Assembly: GCA_902796375.1 (NCBI GenBank)
Contig: CADBOW010000001.1
Location: forward strand, 1-17,626
From: an uncultured Lachnospiraceae bacterium
GTDB taxonomy: Bacteria; Bacillota; Clostridia; Lachnospirales; Lachnospiraceae
Reading direction: 5' to 3'
Length of the DNA stretch: 17,626 bases
The notes under the pieces were generated by a model. The model did no database searches. It was not told the origin of the DNA and worked only from the letters and a program-made list of their open reading frames with translations. Made by a program: the position numbers and the translations under genes. The stretch's first letter is position 1; every line of letters begins with the position of its first letter. Positions 6,313-13,696 of this stretch are shown here, in pieces.

Positions 6313-7638
6313 GTTTAACGGATTGACCGGAGTTCCGTTTACCCAGATCTCAATGTGGAGATGGGGGCCGGCGCAGATGCCGGTCATTCCGGAATATGCG
6401 ATCACATCACCTGCGGATACGGAGTCACCGGCACTGAATCCGGCATATCCGGACAGATGCTGGTAGAGGGATGTGATCCCGCCGCCGTGGTCCACACGGA
6501 TGTAATAGCCACGGGCGCTGCTGTAGCTGGTATACATTACGGTACCGCTTGCAATTGCCACAACGGAATTTCCGATCCCGACTCCGATATCGATGGCCTG
6601 ATGGTAGGTGGTCGCACCTGCCACAGGAGCGGAACGATTTCCGAAATAGGAGGTGATATGGTGGCTCGCCGGTACCGGCCATACCCAGCCGGTTTCATTA
6701 TAGGTGGGCTCGGGGTCCTTGTATTTCTCCTCTTCCTTGGATTCGGATTGATTGGAAGACTGGTTGCCTCCGCTGTTTTCTTCCTTCTTGGCGGCTTCTT
6801 CCTGCTGACGCTTCTTCTCCTCCGCAGCCTTTCTGGCGGCTTCTTCTGCCCGCTTTCTGGCTTCTTCCTGTTTCCTTCGGTATTCTTCCTCCAGACGCTG
6901 GATCTCGGCATTTCCTTCCTCGATCAATGCCTCGTAATCACTGATCTCTCCTTCGGTATCGGAGATCAGTTCTCCATATTCCTCCAGCTTGGCACGCTTG
7001 CCCTCCTGCATGACCACGAGAGCGTCCTGCTCGGCTTCTGTTTCCTCCTTGACGGATTCCACATCTGCCAGTTCCTTCTGCAGCTGTTTCTGCTTCTTGG
7101 AAACCTCCTTGGAGATCTTGATCAGATCGGAGAGCTGCTTCTGGTCGTAGTCGGAAACCTGTTCTACATATTCTGACTGGTTGATCACGTTGGAGAAATC
7201 ATCCAGAGCGATGAGGGCATCCATGATGTGGATATCACCATTTTCGTAGGAGTAGGCGATACGCTCCTTCATCCGGTCATATTGATTCTCTTTTGCGATG
7301 GTAGCGATCTGAAGATCGGATTTCGTGATGGAGGCCTTGGCCTGAAGCGCGTTGCGCTTGGCCGTCAGCTCATCAATGGTTCCCTGATATTCGTTGATCT
7401 CTTCGTCCAGTTCGGATATGACGCCGCGGATATCGTCTGCCTCGGCATTCAGATTCTCCAGTTTATTCTCAGCTTCTTTCTTCTTTCGTTCTCGTTCTTC
7501 GTTCTTTTCCTTGATCTCATCTATGGTCTCATCTGCATAAACAACAGCGGTTTCACGGGGTGAGAGGGAAGGGATGGACGGGATTACAAAAGCGGATGCC
7601 AGAAGGCATGCAGTAAATACCCGTTTAAACTTACGCAT
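6301..7638 (-). CDS. Secreted coiled-coil M23 metallopeptidase (EnvC/murein hydrolase activator type)
   Basis: A 445-residue exported protein. Residues 1-36 form a Sec signal peptide (MRKFKR, hydrophobic core, likely cleavage near VVYADE). Residues 38-290 are almost entirely charged coiled coil with long Glu/Lys/Gln/Arg heptads, then a Ser/Asn/Glu-rich linker (290-310), then the M23 (LytM) domain (about 325-440). Zinc ligands His346 and Asp350 (HQAID) and His428 (HLH), with catalytic His394 (YQHLS) and His426, are all present, so the domain should be active. It would cut peptide cross-links in peptidoglycan; the architecture resembles hydrolases controlled by FtsEX through the coiled coil, although ftsEX is not in this window. 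GGAGGAGGAA lies just upstream of the ATG. A promoter and a WalR-like box precede it. Confidence 0.95.
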   Translation of the reverse strand: MRKFKRVFTACLLASAFVIPSIPSLSPRETAVVYADETIDEIKEKNEERERKKKEAENKLENLNAEADDIRGVISELDEEINEYQGTIDELTAKRNALQAKASITKSDLQIATIAKENQYDRMKERIAYSYENGDIHIMDALIALDDFSNVINQSEYVEQVSDYDQKQLSDLIKISKEVSKKQKQLQKELADVESVKEETEAEQDALVVMQEGKRAKLEEYGELISDTEGEISDYEALIEEGNAEIQRLEEEYRRKQEEARKRAEEAARKAAEEKKRQQEEAAKKEENSGGNQSSNQSESKEEEKYKDPEPTYNETGWVWPVPASHHITSYFGNRSAPVAGATTYHQAIDIGVGIGNSVVAIASGTVMYTSYSSARGYYIRVDHGGGITSLYQHLSGYAGFSAGDSVSAGDVIAYSGMTGICAGPHLHIEIWVNGTPVNPLNYIG

Positions 7639-7672
7639 AATATTCCTCCTCCGGAAAATAGTATTGTCAAAT

Positions 7673-7689
7673 GTAACATTTTCGTAACA
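7673..7689 (-). promoter_or_regulatory. WalR-like direct repeat at the M23 transcription start
   Basis: On the minus strand, TGTTAC (7689-7684), five bases, then TGTTAC (7678-7673) exactly fits the published WalR/YycF consensus TGTWAH-N5-TGTWAH. It begins at or just downstream of the predicted transcription start for the M23 gene, a position that would favour repression. WalRK is the essential wall-homeostasis two-component system of Firmicutes and controls peptidoglycan hydrolase genes. Confidence 0.55.
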
Positions 7690-7694
7690 TTTAT

Positions 7695-7723
7695 ACTATA
7701 CCACAGGATCCACGTTATGTAAA
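7695..7723 (-). promoter_or_regulatory. SigA-type promoter of the M23 gene
   Basis: Reading the minus strand, TTTACA (7723-7718), 17 bp, then TATAGT (7700-7695). The bases before the -10 are TGG, making an extended -10. This predicts a start near 7688 and a leader of about 50 nt containing GGAGGAGGAA. Confidence 0.75.
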
Positions 7724-7790
7724 TTGTTTTTTTTCCGTAACGGTGTATAAATTGAGTGTTTTTCTTTGTGAAAATTGATACAATTATAGT
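7724..7790 (+). promoter_or_regulatory. Candidate promoter region of the ABC exporter operon
   Basis: Two weak alternatives are visible: TTGTTT (7724-7729)-N16-TATAAA (7746-7751), or a TATAGT at 7785-7790 with no good -35. The first would be back to back with the M23 promoter. The second would place the palindrome at 7793-7808 exactly over the start site. A small CCGTAACGG dyad (7735-7743) lies between the elements of the first candidate. Confidence 0.4.
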
Positions 7791-7792
7791 AA

Positions 7793-7808
7793 CTATTCAC
7801 GTGAATAG
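7793..7808. promoter_or_regulatory. Perfect 16-bp palindrome, probable operator of the ABC operon
   Basis: CTATTCACGTGAATAG is a perfect dyad with no central gap, located 22 bp upstream of the GGAGG (7830-7834) of the ABC ATPase gene and just after a TATAGT hexamer. Its size and position fit an operator for a dimeric repressor (GntR or TetR type). I see no second copy in the window, so the regulator is probably encoded elsewhere. Confidence 0.6.
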
Positions 7809-7843
7809 ACAATTCTTTTAGGGGTGATCGGAGGTTACGATTC

Positions 7844-8581
7844 ATGATAGAGATGAAACATGTTACAAAAACCTATGGCAGGAAGGCACCGGCGGTAGAT
7901 GATCTGTCCATGAAGGTAATGGACGGCGAGATCGTGGGCTTCATCGGACCGAACGGAGCAGGAAAGACCACCACCATCCGTATGCTGACAGGGATCCTGC
8001 GGCCGGACAGCGGGGAGATTCGGATCAATGATCTGCCCATGAGTCCGAATCATCTGGAGGCAAAAAGGATCATCGGCTATATTTCGGACAACCCGGATAT
8101 GTTCGTGAAGCTTACCGGCTATGAATTTATCGGATTTATGGCCGATATCTACGGGGTCTCCGAAGAGGACCGGAAGCGTCGTACGGAATACTATGCAGAG
8201 CAGTTCGGTATGACGGAGGTGCTGGGAGACCGGATGCAGAGCTATTCCCATGGGATGCGGCAGAAGGCGATGATCGTTGCGGCACTGGTGCATGATCCCC
8301 AGGTCTGGATCCTGGATGAACCCATGATCGGACTGGACCCCCAGTCGGCCTACAATCTGAAGCGCATGATGCGGGAGCATGCGGAGAAAGGGAACAGCGT
8401 TCTGTTCTCCACCCATGTTCTGGAGGTGGCGGAAAAGCTGTGCGACAAGGTGATCATCATTTCCCATGGAAAACAGCGATTCTATGGAACTCTGGATGAG
8501 CTGAAGGAGGGACATAAGGAGGATGACCTGGAACAGGTATTCCTGGAGCTGATGAAGGAACCGGAGAAGGAGAGCGTATGA
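7844..8581 (+). CDS. ABC exporter ATP-binding protein
   Basis: The 245-residue ATPase subunit of an ABC-2-like exporter, of EcsA/BcrA type. Walker A is GPNGAGKTT (35-43), the Q-loop region gives way to SDNP (81-84), the signature is the divergent YSHGMRQK (134-141) common in this group, Walker B is VWILDEP (154-160), the D-loop is LDP (164-166), and the switch His191 lies in STH. The substrate cannot be read from sequence; relatives export lipids, peptides, antibiotics or act on membrane homeostasis. GGAGG (7830-7834) lies 9 nt before the ATG. The last bases ATGA overlap the start of the permease gene, so the subunits are translationally coupled. Expression may be controlled through the palindrome at 7793-7808. 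Confidence 0.95.
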   Translation: MIEMKHVTKTYGRKAPAVDDLSMKVMDGEIVGFIGPNGAGKTTTIRMLTGILRPDSGEIRINDLPMSPNHLEAKRIIGYISDNPDMFVKLTGYEFIGFMADIYGVSEEDRKRRTEYYAEQFGMTEVLGDRMQSYSHGMRQKAMIVAALVHDPQVWILDEPMIGLDPQSAYNLKRMMREHAEKGNSVLFSTHVLEVAEKLCDKVIIISHGKQRFYGTLDELKEGHKEDDLEQVFLELMKEPEKESV

Positions 8582-10242
8582 GAAATTACAGACGTCTGGT
8601 CAAAGTATTTCTGAAGGATATCGCATATGATCCTCCCAAGGATAAGGGGAGAAAAGCACAGATCCTGATCCTGACCATTTTTGCGGTGGTATTCATTATG
8701 ATCCCGGTGGCGGTGGGGAGCGGTCTTTTCACCTATCTGATGACTCGATCTCTGGTGCGTGCGGGACATGCGGCCTTCGGTCTTCAGGTCATGTACCACC
8801 TGATCTCCATCTTCACGATGGTTTTCGGCATCAATGTGATCTTCAACGAATTGTATTTCTCCACGGATATCGACCGGCTGCTGCCGCTTCCTCTTCGCGG
8901 AAGGGAGATCGCAGGAGCTAAATTCGGTGCGGCATACAGGATGGAGAATATCATTCAGTTCATTCTGATCTTCTCATGTACCGTCGGATATGGGCTGGCG
9001 TCGGATATGCCGCTTTGGCGGTGGCCCATTGCCATGATCCTGGGCTTCACCCTGTCCCTGATCCCGATGCTGTACTGCGCGATCCTCGGAATCCTTCTTA
9101 TGGCTTTCACCCGCGTGGTAAAGTCGAAGGACACGGTGCGAAGGATATCCATCATTTTCATGATTGTTGTATTTGCGCTTATGGCGGTGGCCCTCACATC
9201 TCTGAAGAAGGTGGATGTTGACAGCTGGATCGTGAATGCGGCCAGTCAGGACATTCCGTTTCTGCGGATCATGGATGTGGTATTCTATGAAAATAAGCTG
9301 ATGCTGGATTTCATGAATGACGGAAATGCACTTGCGATCCTTATTTTTGTTGTGCTCCACCTGGCGATTCTCGGGATCTTTCTGCTGGTGGCGGAAAGAT
9401 TCTATATCGATTCGGTCAGCCGGCTGGGAGAAGGAGAGCATCGGGCGAAGAACCGGGTGGTTCATGTGGAACGGGCCCTGCGGAGGAGAAGTGCATTTCG
9501 GGCTTATATGCTGAAGGAATGGAGGATCCTGCGCCGGACGCCGGTGTTCTTCACCAACTGCATTCTGATCACAGGCATCTGGCCGGTCTTTGTGGTGATC
9601 GCGGGAGCCATGACAGGAACCGCCATGTCGCCTTCCGCATTGAGTGAACGGATCGGAGACGGGGATACGGGCTTTGCTCTGGGAGTTATGATCGCCGCAT
9701 TTGCGGCACCCTTTATCATGGGTGCCATGAACAGCCTCGGTTCCAATGCATTTTCCCGGGAGGGACGGCATTATGAGGTGATCCAGTTCCTTCCAGTGCC
9801 GGTATCACTGCAGTGGAATGCGAAGGCTGCAGTCGGTGTACTGGTCAGCTTCCTCGGAACGGCACCCTTCTTCCTGTTCTTCGGGATTTATGCAGGTGTG
9901 CCGGTTCTTCAGATCCTGCTTTATATCCTGCTCTGTGGGGCAGCGTCCTTTGGCGTGACCTATATGGGAATGATGCTTGATTCGGTAAATCCGAAGCTGG
10001 TCTGGGAGGATGCGCTTTCCGCGCTCCGGGAGAATTATAATACCTTCTTCGGTATGGCGATCGCCATCGGGATCGCGGCTTTGTTCGGCGGAGCAGCTGT
10101 GCTGCTGCATATCTTCGCGGAACTGCCGGTGACGCTGATCGGATGCGGGATGCTGATCCTGGCAGTCCTTTTCGGACTGGTGGAGTATAAAAGAAGCATG
10201 ACCCGCGGCCTGGAAAATGTACTGCACGTCGGAAGTGAGTAG
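8578..10242 (+). CDS. ABC exporter permease, about 12 membrane segments
   Basis: A 554-residue integral membrane protein with roughly 12 hydrophobic segments in two halves. The first six lie within about residues 28-280 and the second set from about 330 to 545, separated by a basic cytoplasmic stretch (EHRAKNRVVHVERALRRRS). It begins in a 4-bp ATGA overlap with the ATPase gene, with AAGGAG (8567-8572) 5 nt before its ATG. The double-length permease paired with a single ATPase resembles Firmicutes exporters in which one long subunit supplies the whole membrane part, or forms a homodimer. No dedicated substrate gene (bacteriocin, lantibiotic) is adjacent. The stop codon lies inside the first unit of the 34/35-bp repeat that follows. 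Confidence 0.9.
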   Translation: MRNYRRLVKVFLKDIAYDPPKDKGRKAQILILTIFAVVFIMIPVAVGSGLFTYLMTRSLVRAGHAAFGLQVMYHLISIFTMVFGINVIFNELYFSTDIDRLLPLPLRGREIAGAKFGAAYRMENIIQFILIFSCTVGYGLASDMPLWRWPIAMILGFTLSLIPMLYCAILGILLMAFTRVVKSKDTVRRISIIFMIVVFALMAVALTSLKKVDVDSWIVNAASQDIPFLRIMDVVFYENKLMLDFMNDGNALAILIFVVLHLAILGIFLLVAERFYIDSVSRLGEGEHRAKNRVVHVERALRRRSAFRAYMLKEWRILRRTPVFFTNCILITGIWPVFVVIAGAMTGTAMSPSALSERIGDGDTGFALGVMIAAFAAPFIMGAMNSLGSNAFSREGRHYEVIQFLPVPVSLQWNAKAAVGVLVSFLGTAPFFLFFGIYAGVPVLQILLYILLCGAASFGVTYMGMMLDSVNPKLVWEDALSALRENYNTFFGMAIAIGIAALFGGAAVLLHIFAELPVTLIGCGMLILAVLFGLVEYKRSMTRGLENVLHVGSE

Positions 10243-10312
10243 CCCTTTGGGCTACGTAAACTGTGGAAGTGAGTAGCCCTGAGGAGCTACGTAAACTATG
10301 GAAGTGAGTAGT
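10231..10312. repeat. 34/35-bp tandem repeat across the permease stop codon, with hairpins
   Basis: GGAAGTGAGTAG recurs at 10231, 10265 and 10300. The first two units continue with matching sequence through a GCTACGTAAACT block; the third is partial. Unit 1 contains GTAGCCC-TTT-GGGCTAC (10239-10255), a perfect 7-bp hairpin that includes the permease TAG stop; unit 2 keeps the hairpin with an altered loop and a bulge. No T-run follows either one, so termination is uncertain. This block lies between convergent genes. Confidence 0.8.
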
Positions 10313-10339
10313 CCTTTCACCTCATCTGTGATCACGGCC

Positions 10340-11761
10340 TCAGGGGAGAGTCACATGGAAGCAGTTTCCCTGCTCCTTAGCTTCGGCCCAGATCTTTCCC
10401 TTATGAGCCTCTACAATTCCATATGCGATGGAAAGACCCAGTCCGTAACCGGAGATCTTTTCACGAGAGCTGTCTGCACGATAAAAACGATCGAACAAGT
10501 GGGACAGCTCTTCTTCTGTAAGAGGGGTTCCCTCGTTATAGACAGACAGGTGAAGGAGTCGCTTTCCGGAGATTTTCTCGCGCTTTGCGGTGAGAAGGAT
10601 GTCGGAATGCTCTGTGCTGTATTTCAGGGCATTGTCCAGAAGGATCTCAATGAGCCGTCGGAGCAGAACCCGGTCACCGGTCAGAGTGAGATCCGGAGCG
10701 ATCTCTCCGGTCAGGGTCCTCCCGGCCTCAAAGAAGACGGACTCCCAGGAAAGAAGCGCCTCATCCGCCAGTTCGCTGAAGGACAGTTCCCGGAAATTCT
10801 CCGGATGCTGTCCGATATCTCCCCGGGCAACCTCCAGAAGCTCGCCGATCAGCTGCTTCATGCGAAGGCTTTCCTCCCGTACATTATCCATACGATGCAG
10901 ATTTCTCTGCAGCTTTCGAAGGGATATGGATGTGTTCTCCGCCTCCGGATCCGCTTCATCCACCAGGGTCTGAAGGGAACGATCCACCATGTCCGTGTTG
11001 GACATGATCACCGTGAGAGGAGTTTTTAATTCATGTGATGCATCTGCTACGAAACGACGCTGGTCGTTCCACGCACGTTCCACCGGTCTGGTGGTGATCC
11101 GGGACAGGATCAGAGAAAGGACGAACATGACCACCAGAACCGCAGCACTGATCCAGATGGATCGTATCAGCTCACTGTTCAGGAGAGAGAGTTCATTTGA
11201 AATGTCCGCAAATGCAACGGCGATGGAACCGTCGAACAGAGTCTTCTTCATATAACGGAGATTGTGATCGTTGATCTTTCCGTTTTCCTCCTGCTGATCC
11301 AGGGCGGACTGAACGATGCTGGCCACGTCCTCCGTATCGATAAAGAAGATATTGTTCCGTCCGATGATAATGGATCCATCGGTGGTATAGAAGGCAATCA
11401 GCGTTGCAACCCGGTCTTCCCGATCTCTGAAATTGGATAGCCGATACTCCCGCCCCTTCTGGGAATCCGAATCCGTCTGATTGTCCCGCCGTGTCTTACT
11501 GCCGGGAGAGTCGATGCCCTCCGGCAGCTCCGGGAGATCACTGTCCCACTGCCAGGGAACCGGTGTGAGATTCAGTGCCTGCTCCAGGGCTTTCTGGGAA
11601 TCACTTTCCATGGTCCTCTTTGAGGAAATGTACTGAACACCGAAGATGGCAACCAAAAAAAGCACCACAATGGTCATCATGGTGATGATAAATTCGATTC
11701 TCAGCTTTCGGAGGATCGGGTTATGTGCTGCTTCTTTTTGGGGCTTTTTGTCTTTTTTCAT
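10340..11761 (-). CDS. Sensor histidine kinase, HAMP-less membrane type
   Basis: A 473-residue membrane kinase for the response regulator gene just upstream. A basic N-terminal tail is followed by TM1 (about 22-46), an extracytoplasmic domain of about 155 residues and TM2 (about 200-221). The H-box FVADASHELKTPL follows directly, with phospho-acceptor His243, only about 22 residues after TM2, so there is no room for a HAMP or PAS domain. The catalytic domain shows the N-box LLDNALKYS (Asn377), a G1 motif with Asn in place of the usual Asp (VYNEGTPL), the F-box LFDRFYRAD, and the G2 box GYGLGLSIAYG. The outer domain has no recognised family. The gene starts 3 bp after the regulator and is last in the LemA-regulator-kinase operon. 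Confidence 0.94.
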   Translation of the reverse strand: MKKDKKPQKEAAHNPILRKLRIEFIITMMTIVVLFLVAIFGVQYISSKRTMESDSQKALEQALNLTPVPWQWDSDLPELPEGIDSPGSKTRRDNQTDSDSQKGREYRLSNFRDREDRVATLIAFYTTDGSIIIGRNNIFFIDTEDVASIVQSALDQQEENGKINDHNLRYMKKTLFDGSIAVAFADISNELSLLNSELIRSIWISAAVLVVMFVLSLILSRITTRPVERAWNDQRRFVADASHELKTPLTVIMSNTDMVDRSLQTLVDEADPEAENTSISLRKLQRNLHRMDNVREESLRMKQLIGELLEVARGDIGQHPENFRELSFSELADEALLSWESVFFEAGRTLTGEIAPDLTLTGDRVLLRRLIEILLDNALKYSTEHSDILLTAKREKISGKRLLHLSVYNEGTPLTEEELSHLFDRFYRADSSREKISGYGLGLSIAYGIVEAHKGKIWAEAKEQGNCFHVTLP

Positions 11762-11764
11762 ACG

Positions 11765-12436
11765 CTATGACTCTTCTAAATGATAACCGACCTTCCGGAC
11801 AACCGAAATGGACACCCTGGATTTCAGGGCAGTCAGTTTTCTTCGCAGGAAGGATATATATGCTTCTACGTTGTTGTCACCTGCATCCGAATCATATCCC
11901 CAGATTTTGTTGATCAGAGTTTCTTTGGAAAGGATAGTCTTGCCGTTGATCATCAGGTAACGCATCAGCTCGAATTCCTTGGCGTTCAGCTTGATGGACT
12001 TAGGACCGCAGGTCAGTTCGCAGGAGGACGGTGAAAGAGTAAGGTCGCCGAAGGTGACATTGTCCGGAACGAAGTCAGCCTTTCTCCGCATGATGGCATG
12101 CAGAGTGGCCACAAGCTCCTCATTTTCGAAGGGCTTTGTGAGATAATAATCCGCTCCGAGATTCAGCCCCTGAACCCGGTCCACCAGCTCGGTCCGGGCA
12201 GTCAGCATCAGCACCGGCGTGGATATGCCTTCCTCCCGCAGCTGCTTCAGGATATCGAAGCCGTTCATTCCGGGGAGCATCACATCCAGAACGATGGCAT
12301 CATAGATGCCGGAGGATGCGTCATAGTAGCCCTCCTCGCCGTCATTCTGAACATCCACCGTATCGCCGGCTTCCTCAATGATATCGGCGATGGTTTCCGC
12401 GAGTCTTTTTTCATCTTCTACCACAAGTATTCTCAT
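11765..12436 (-). CDS. OmpR/PhoB-family response regulator
   Basis: A 223-residue DNA-binding regulator. The receiver domain (1-120) has the acidic pocket (VVEDE), phosphorylation site Asp51 in VLDVMLPGMNG, Thr79 (MLTA) and Lys101 (LTKPF). The C-terminal winged helix (about 128-222) carries the OmpR-type pattern LNAKEFELMRYL and a recognition-helix region NVEAYISFLRRKL, ending in VRKVGYHL. It should bind direct-repeat operators as a dimer when phosphorylated by the adjacent kinase. The start is set by GGAGGT (12451-12446) 9 nt upstream; its ATG overlaps the stop of the LemA-like gene (ATGA), and the kinase follows 3 bp later. Targets are unknown; autoregulation of the operon and control of envelope genes are plausible. 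Confidence 0.96.
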   Translation of the reverse strand: MRILVVEDEKRLAETIADIIEEAGDTVDVQNDGEEGYYDASSGIYDAIVLDVMLPGMNGFDILKQLREEGISTPVLMLTARTELVDRVQGLNLGADYYLTKPFENEELVATLHAIMRRKADFVPDNVTFGDLTLSPSSCELTCGPKSIKLNAKEFELMRYLMINGKTILSKETLINKIWGYDSDAGDNNVEAYISFLRRKLTALKSRVSISVVRKVGYHLEES

Positions 12437-12963
12437 TTGGCACTTACCTCCGCAAGCTCCACATTGAAAAAGGAACGGGCCACCTTTCCCTTCCGGCTGG
12501 CAAACATACCGGGAAGAGTTTTCTCGATATATCCGTTAAATTCGGTGGCAGAACGATTGTATACGGATGAAGCTTTGATGATCTCCGTCCGGATGCTGTC
12601 AAATCGTTCCAGAAGGGGAACCAGATCCGGATCCTCCTTCAGCTCGGGATGTTCATCCAGAATGGGAAGCAGTCGGTTCCAACGATGATGCAGCTCCGTA
12701 TAGGTCGACATCTGTAATGAAACAGGCATGCCGATGGCCAGAGACAGCGGTTTCGTCAGATCTTCTTCCAGAGAAACCTCATGCTCTTCGAGAAACTTCG
12801 TGATCTTCTGATAGACATGATTCCGGTCCCAGATCAGGGCGTCCAGATCTCCGGCCCGGTTTCGGGCGGCACTGTCAAGCTTGTTCAGCCGGTTCATTGT
12901 ATATAGATATACTACGGCGATCAGAGTGATCACTACGAATACGATTATACCTGTTAAGCCCAA
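12433..12963 (-). CDS. LemA-family membrane protein (TTG start)
   Basis: A 176-residue protein with one N-terminal membrane segment (about 3-23) and a helical cytoplasmic-side or surface domain. The LemA hallmark is seen as YN (135-136), FN (142-143), YIEKTLPGMFASRKGK and SFFNVE (165-169), close to the family pattern YNxxVxxYNxxIxxFPxxxxA. The middle part is diverged from classical LemA. The TTG start is chosen because AAGGAGG (12977-12971) lies 7 nt upstream and the full membrane segment is kept; a later ATG would remove it. The family has no agreed biochemical role, though members affect membrane-linked signalling. The stop overlaps the response regulator start by 4 bp. Co-translation with a two-component pair suggests an accessory or target role, an inference. 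Confidence 0.85.
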   Translation of the reverse strand: MGLTGIIVFVVITLIAVVYLYTMNRLNKLDSAARNRAGDLDALIWDRNHVYQKITKFLEEHEVSLEEDLTKPLSLAIGMPVSLQMSTYTELHHRWNRLLPILDEHPELKEDPDLVPLLERFDSIRTEIIKASSVYNRSATEFNGYIEKTLPGMFASRKGKVARSFFNVELAEVSAK

Positions 12964-12996
12964 GGGATTTCCTCCTTAAAAATATTATCTCCTTGA

Positions 12997-13002
12997 ATTC
13001 TA
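12997..13002 (-). promoter_or_regulatory. Extended -10 of the LemA/two-component operon
   Basis: On the minus strand, TAGAAT (13002-12997) is preceded by TGT, giving an extended -10. The -35 region, about 17 bp upstream, is a poor T-rich match. It predicts a start near 12990, with AAGGAGG in a leader of about 27 nt. Confidence 0.55.
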
Positions 13003-13021
13003 ACACACTTTCCATTAGAAT
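12997..13021. promoter_or_regulatory. Inverted repeat ATTCTAA-N11-TTAGAAT covering both -10 elements
   Basis: ATTCTAA (12997-13003) and TTAGAAT (13015-13021) are perfect inverted repeats separated by 11 bp. They contain the -10 elements of the divergent LemA operon and TetR gene. It may be the operator of the adjacent TetR-family regulator, or simply the symmetry of two similar -10 boxes. Confidence 0.5.
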
Positions 13022-13099
13022 AAAAACATATTTTTCCTTTGCATTACCGAACGAAAAGGACAGAACCAAAAAAGACAGGAAGATAAGGAAGAACGAAAT

Positions 13100-13696
13100 A
13101 TGGAAATCGTGACAACGAAACGTCTGATCGCTCAGAGCCTGAAGGAGCTGACCGGGGAAAAATCCTTCGATAAGATCTCGGTGGGGGAGATCGCGGCACG
13201 GAGCAATGTGAATCGGCAGACCTTTTATTATCATTTTCAGGATAAATATGATCTTTTGAAATGGATCTATCGGGAGGATTATTTCCTTCCGAATATGAAA
13301 GACCTCAGCTTTGATAACTGGGATCAGTGTTTATGCGGGATCCTGAATTCCGTCAGGAAAGACAGGACATTCTGTATCAATACCATCCGGCACACGGAAC
13401 AGGAGGTGTCCAAGCTCTTTCTGGCGGATACGGAGCATATTTTCGACTCGGCCATCCGGATCCTCCGGGCACAGTCTCCGGAGAAGGAGAGAACCTTCCG
13501 CAATGTGGATTCGGGAGAACAGGCGTTTATCGCCCGGTTCTTTGCCTATGGAGTCTGTGGAATCCTGGTAGAATGGATCGAGAAGGGGATGAAGGAGGAG
13601 CCGGAGCTGGTAGCCCATCGTATGCGTAATCTGCTGAATACCTGCAAGGAACTGGCATATAAGCAGGTTTTGGAGGAAAAAGAAGAGCAACACTGA
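13100..13696 (+). CDS. TetR/AcrR-family transcriptional regulator
   Basis: A 198-residue regulator of usual TetR length. The N-terminal DNA-binding domain shows the helix-turn-helix ISVGEIAARSNVNRQTFYYHF (about 26-46) followed by DKYDLLKWI, a TetR hallmark. The C-terminal ligand/dimerisation part (60-198) resembles the DhaS-like group (TetR_C_8 type), including VCGILVEWIEKGMKEEPE. AAGGAA (13085-13090) lies 9 nt before the ATG. It is divergent from the LemA operon and 145 bp upstream of the MMPL gene on the same strand. By position it most likely controls the MMPL-lipoprotein export pair, its own gene, or both; no ligand can be predicted. Confidence 0.93.
   Translation: MEIVTTKRLIAQSLKELTGEKSFDKISVGEIAARSNVNRQTFYYHFQDKYDLLKWIYREDYFLPNMKDLSFDNWDQCLCGILNSVRKDRTFCINTIRHTEQEVSKLFLADTEHIFDSAIRILRAQSPEKERTFRNVDSGEQAFIARFFAYGVCGILVEWIEKGMKEEPELVAHRMRNLLNTCKELAYKQVLEEKEEQH

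Larger units (their letters stand above)
12993..13021 (+). promoter_or_regulatory. Promoter of the TetR-family gene (TTGAAT-N17-TAGAAT)
   Basis: TTGAAT (12993-12998) and TAGAAT (13016-13021) are spaced by 17 bp. The -35 overlaps the -10 of the divergent LemA operon (12997-13002), so the two promoters likely compete for polymerase or are bound by one regulator. Confidence 0.65.

Noticed and set aside
6355..7176. Hydrophobic + strand ORF (273 codons) opposite the M23 gene
   Set aside because: The Leu/Phe-rich translation arises from reading the Glu/Lys-rich coiled-coil codons in reverse; no start signal is present.
10328..10335. GTGATCAC palindrome as an operator
   Set aside because: It is only 8 bp, lies downstream of two convergent genes and has no promoter nearby.
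11765..12436. Response regulator as WalR itself
   Set aside because: The paired kinase lacks the HAMP and PAS domains usual in WalK, and the yycH/yycI/walJ neighbours are absent, so identity with WalRK is not supported.
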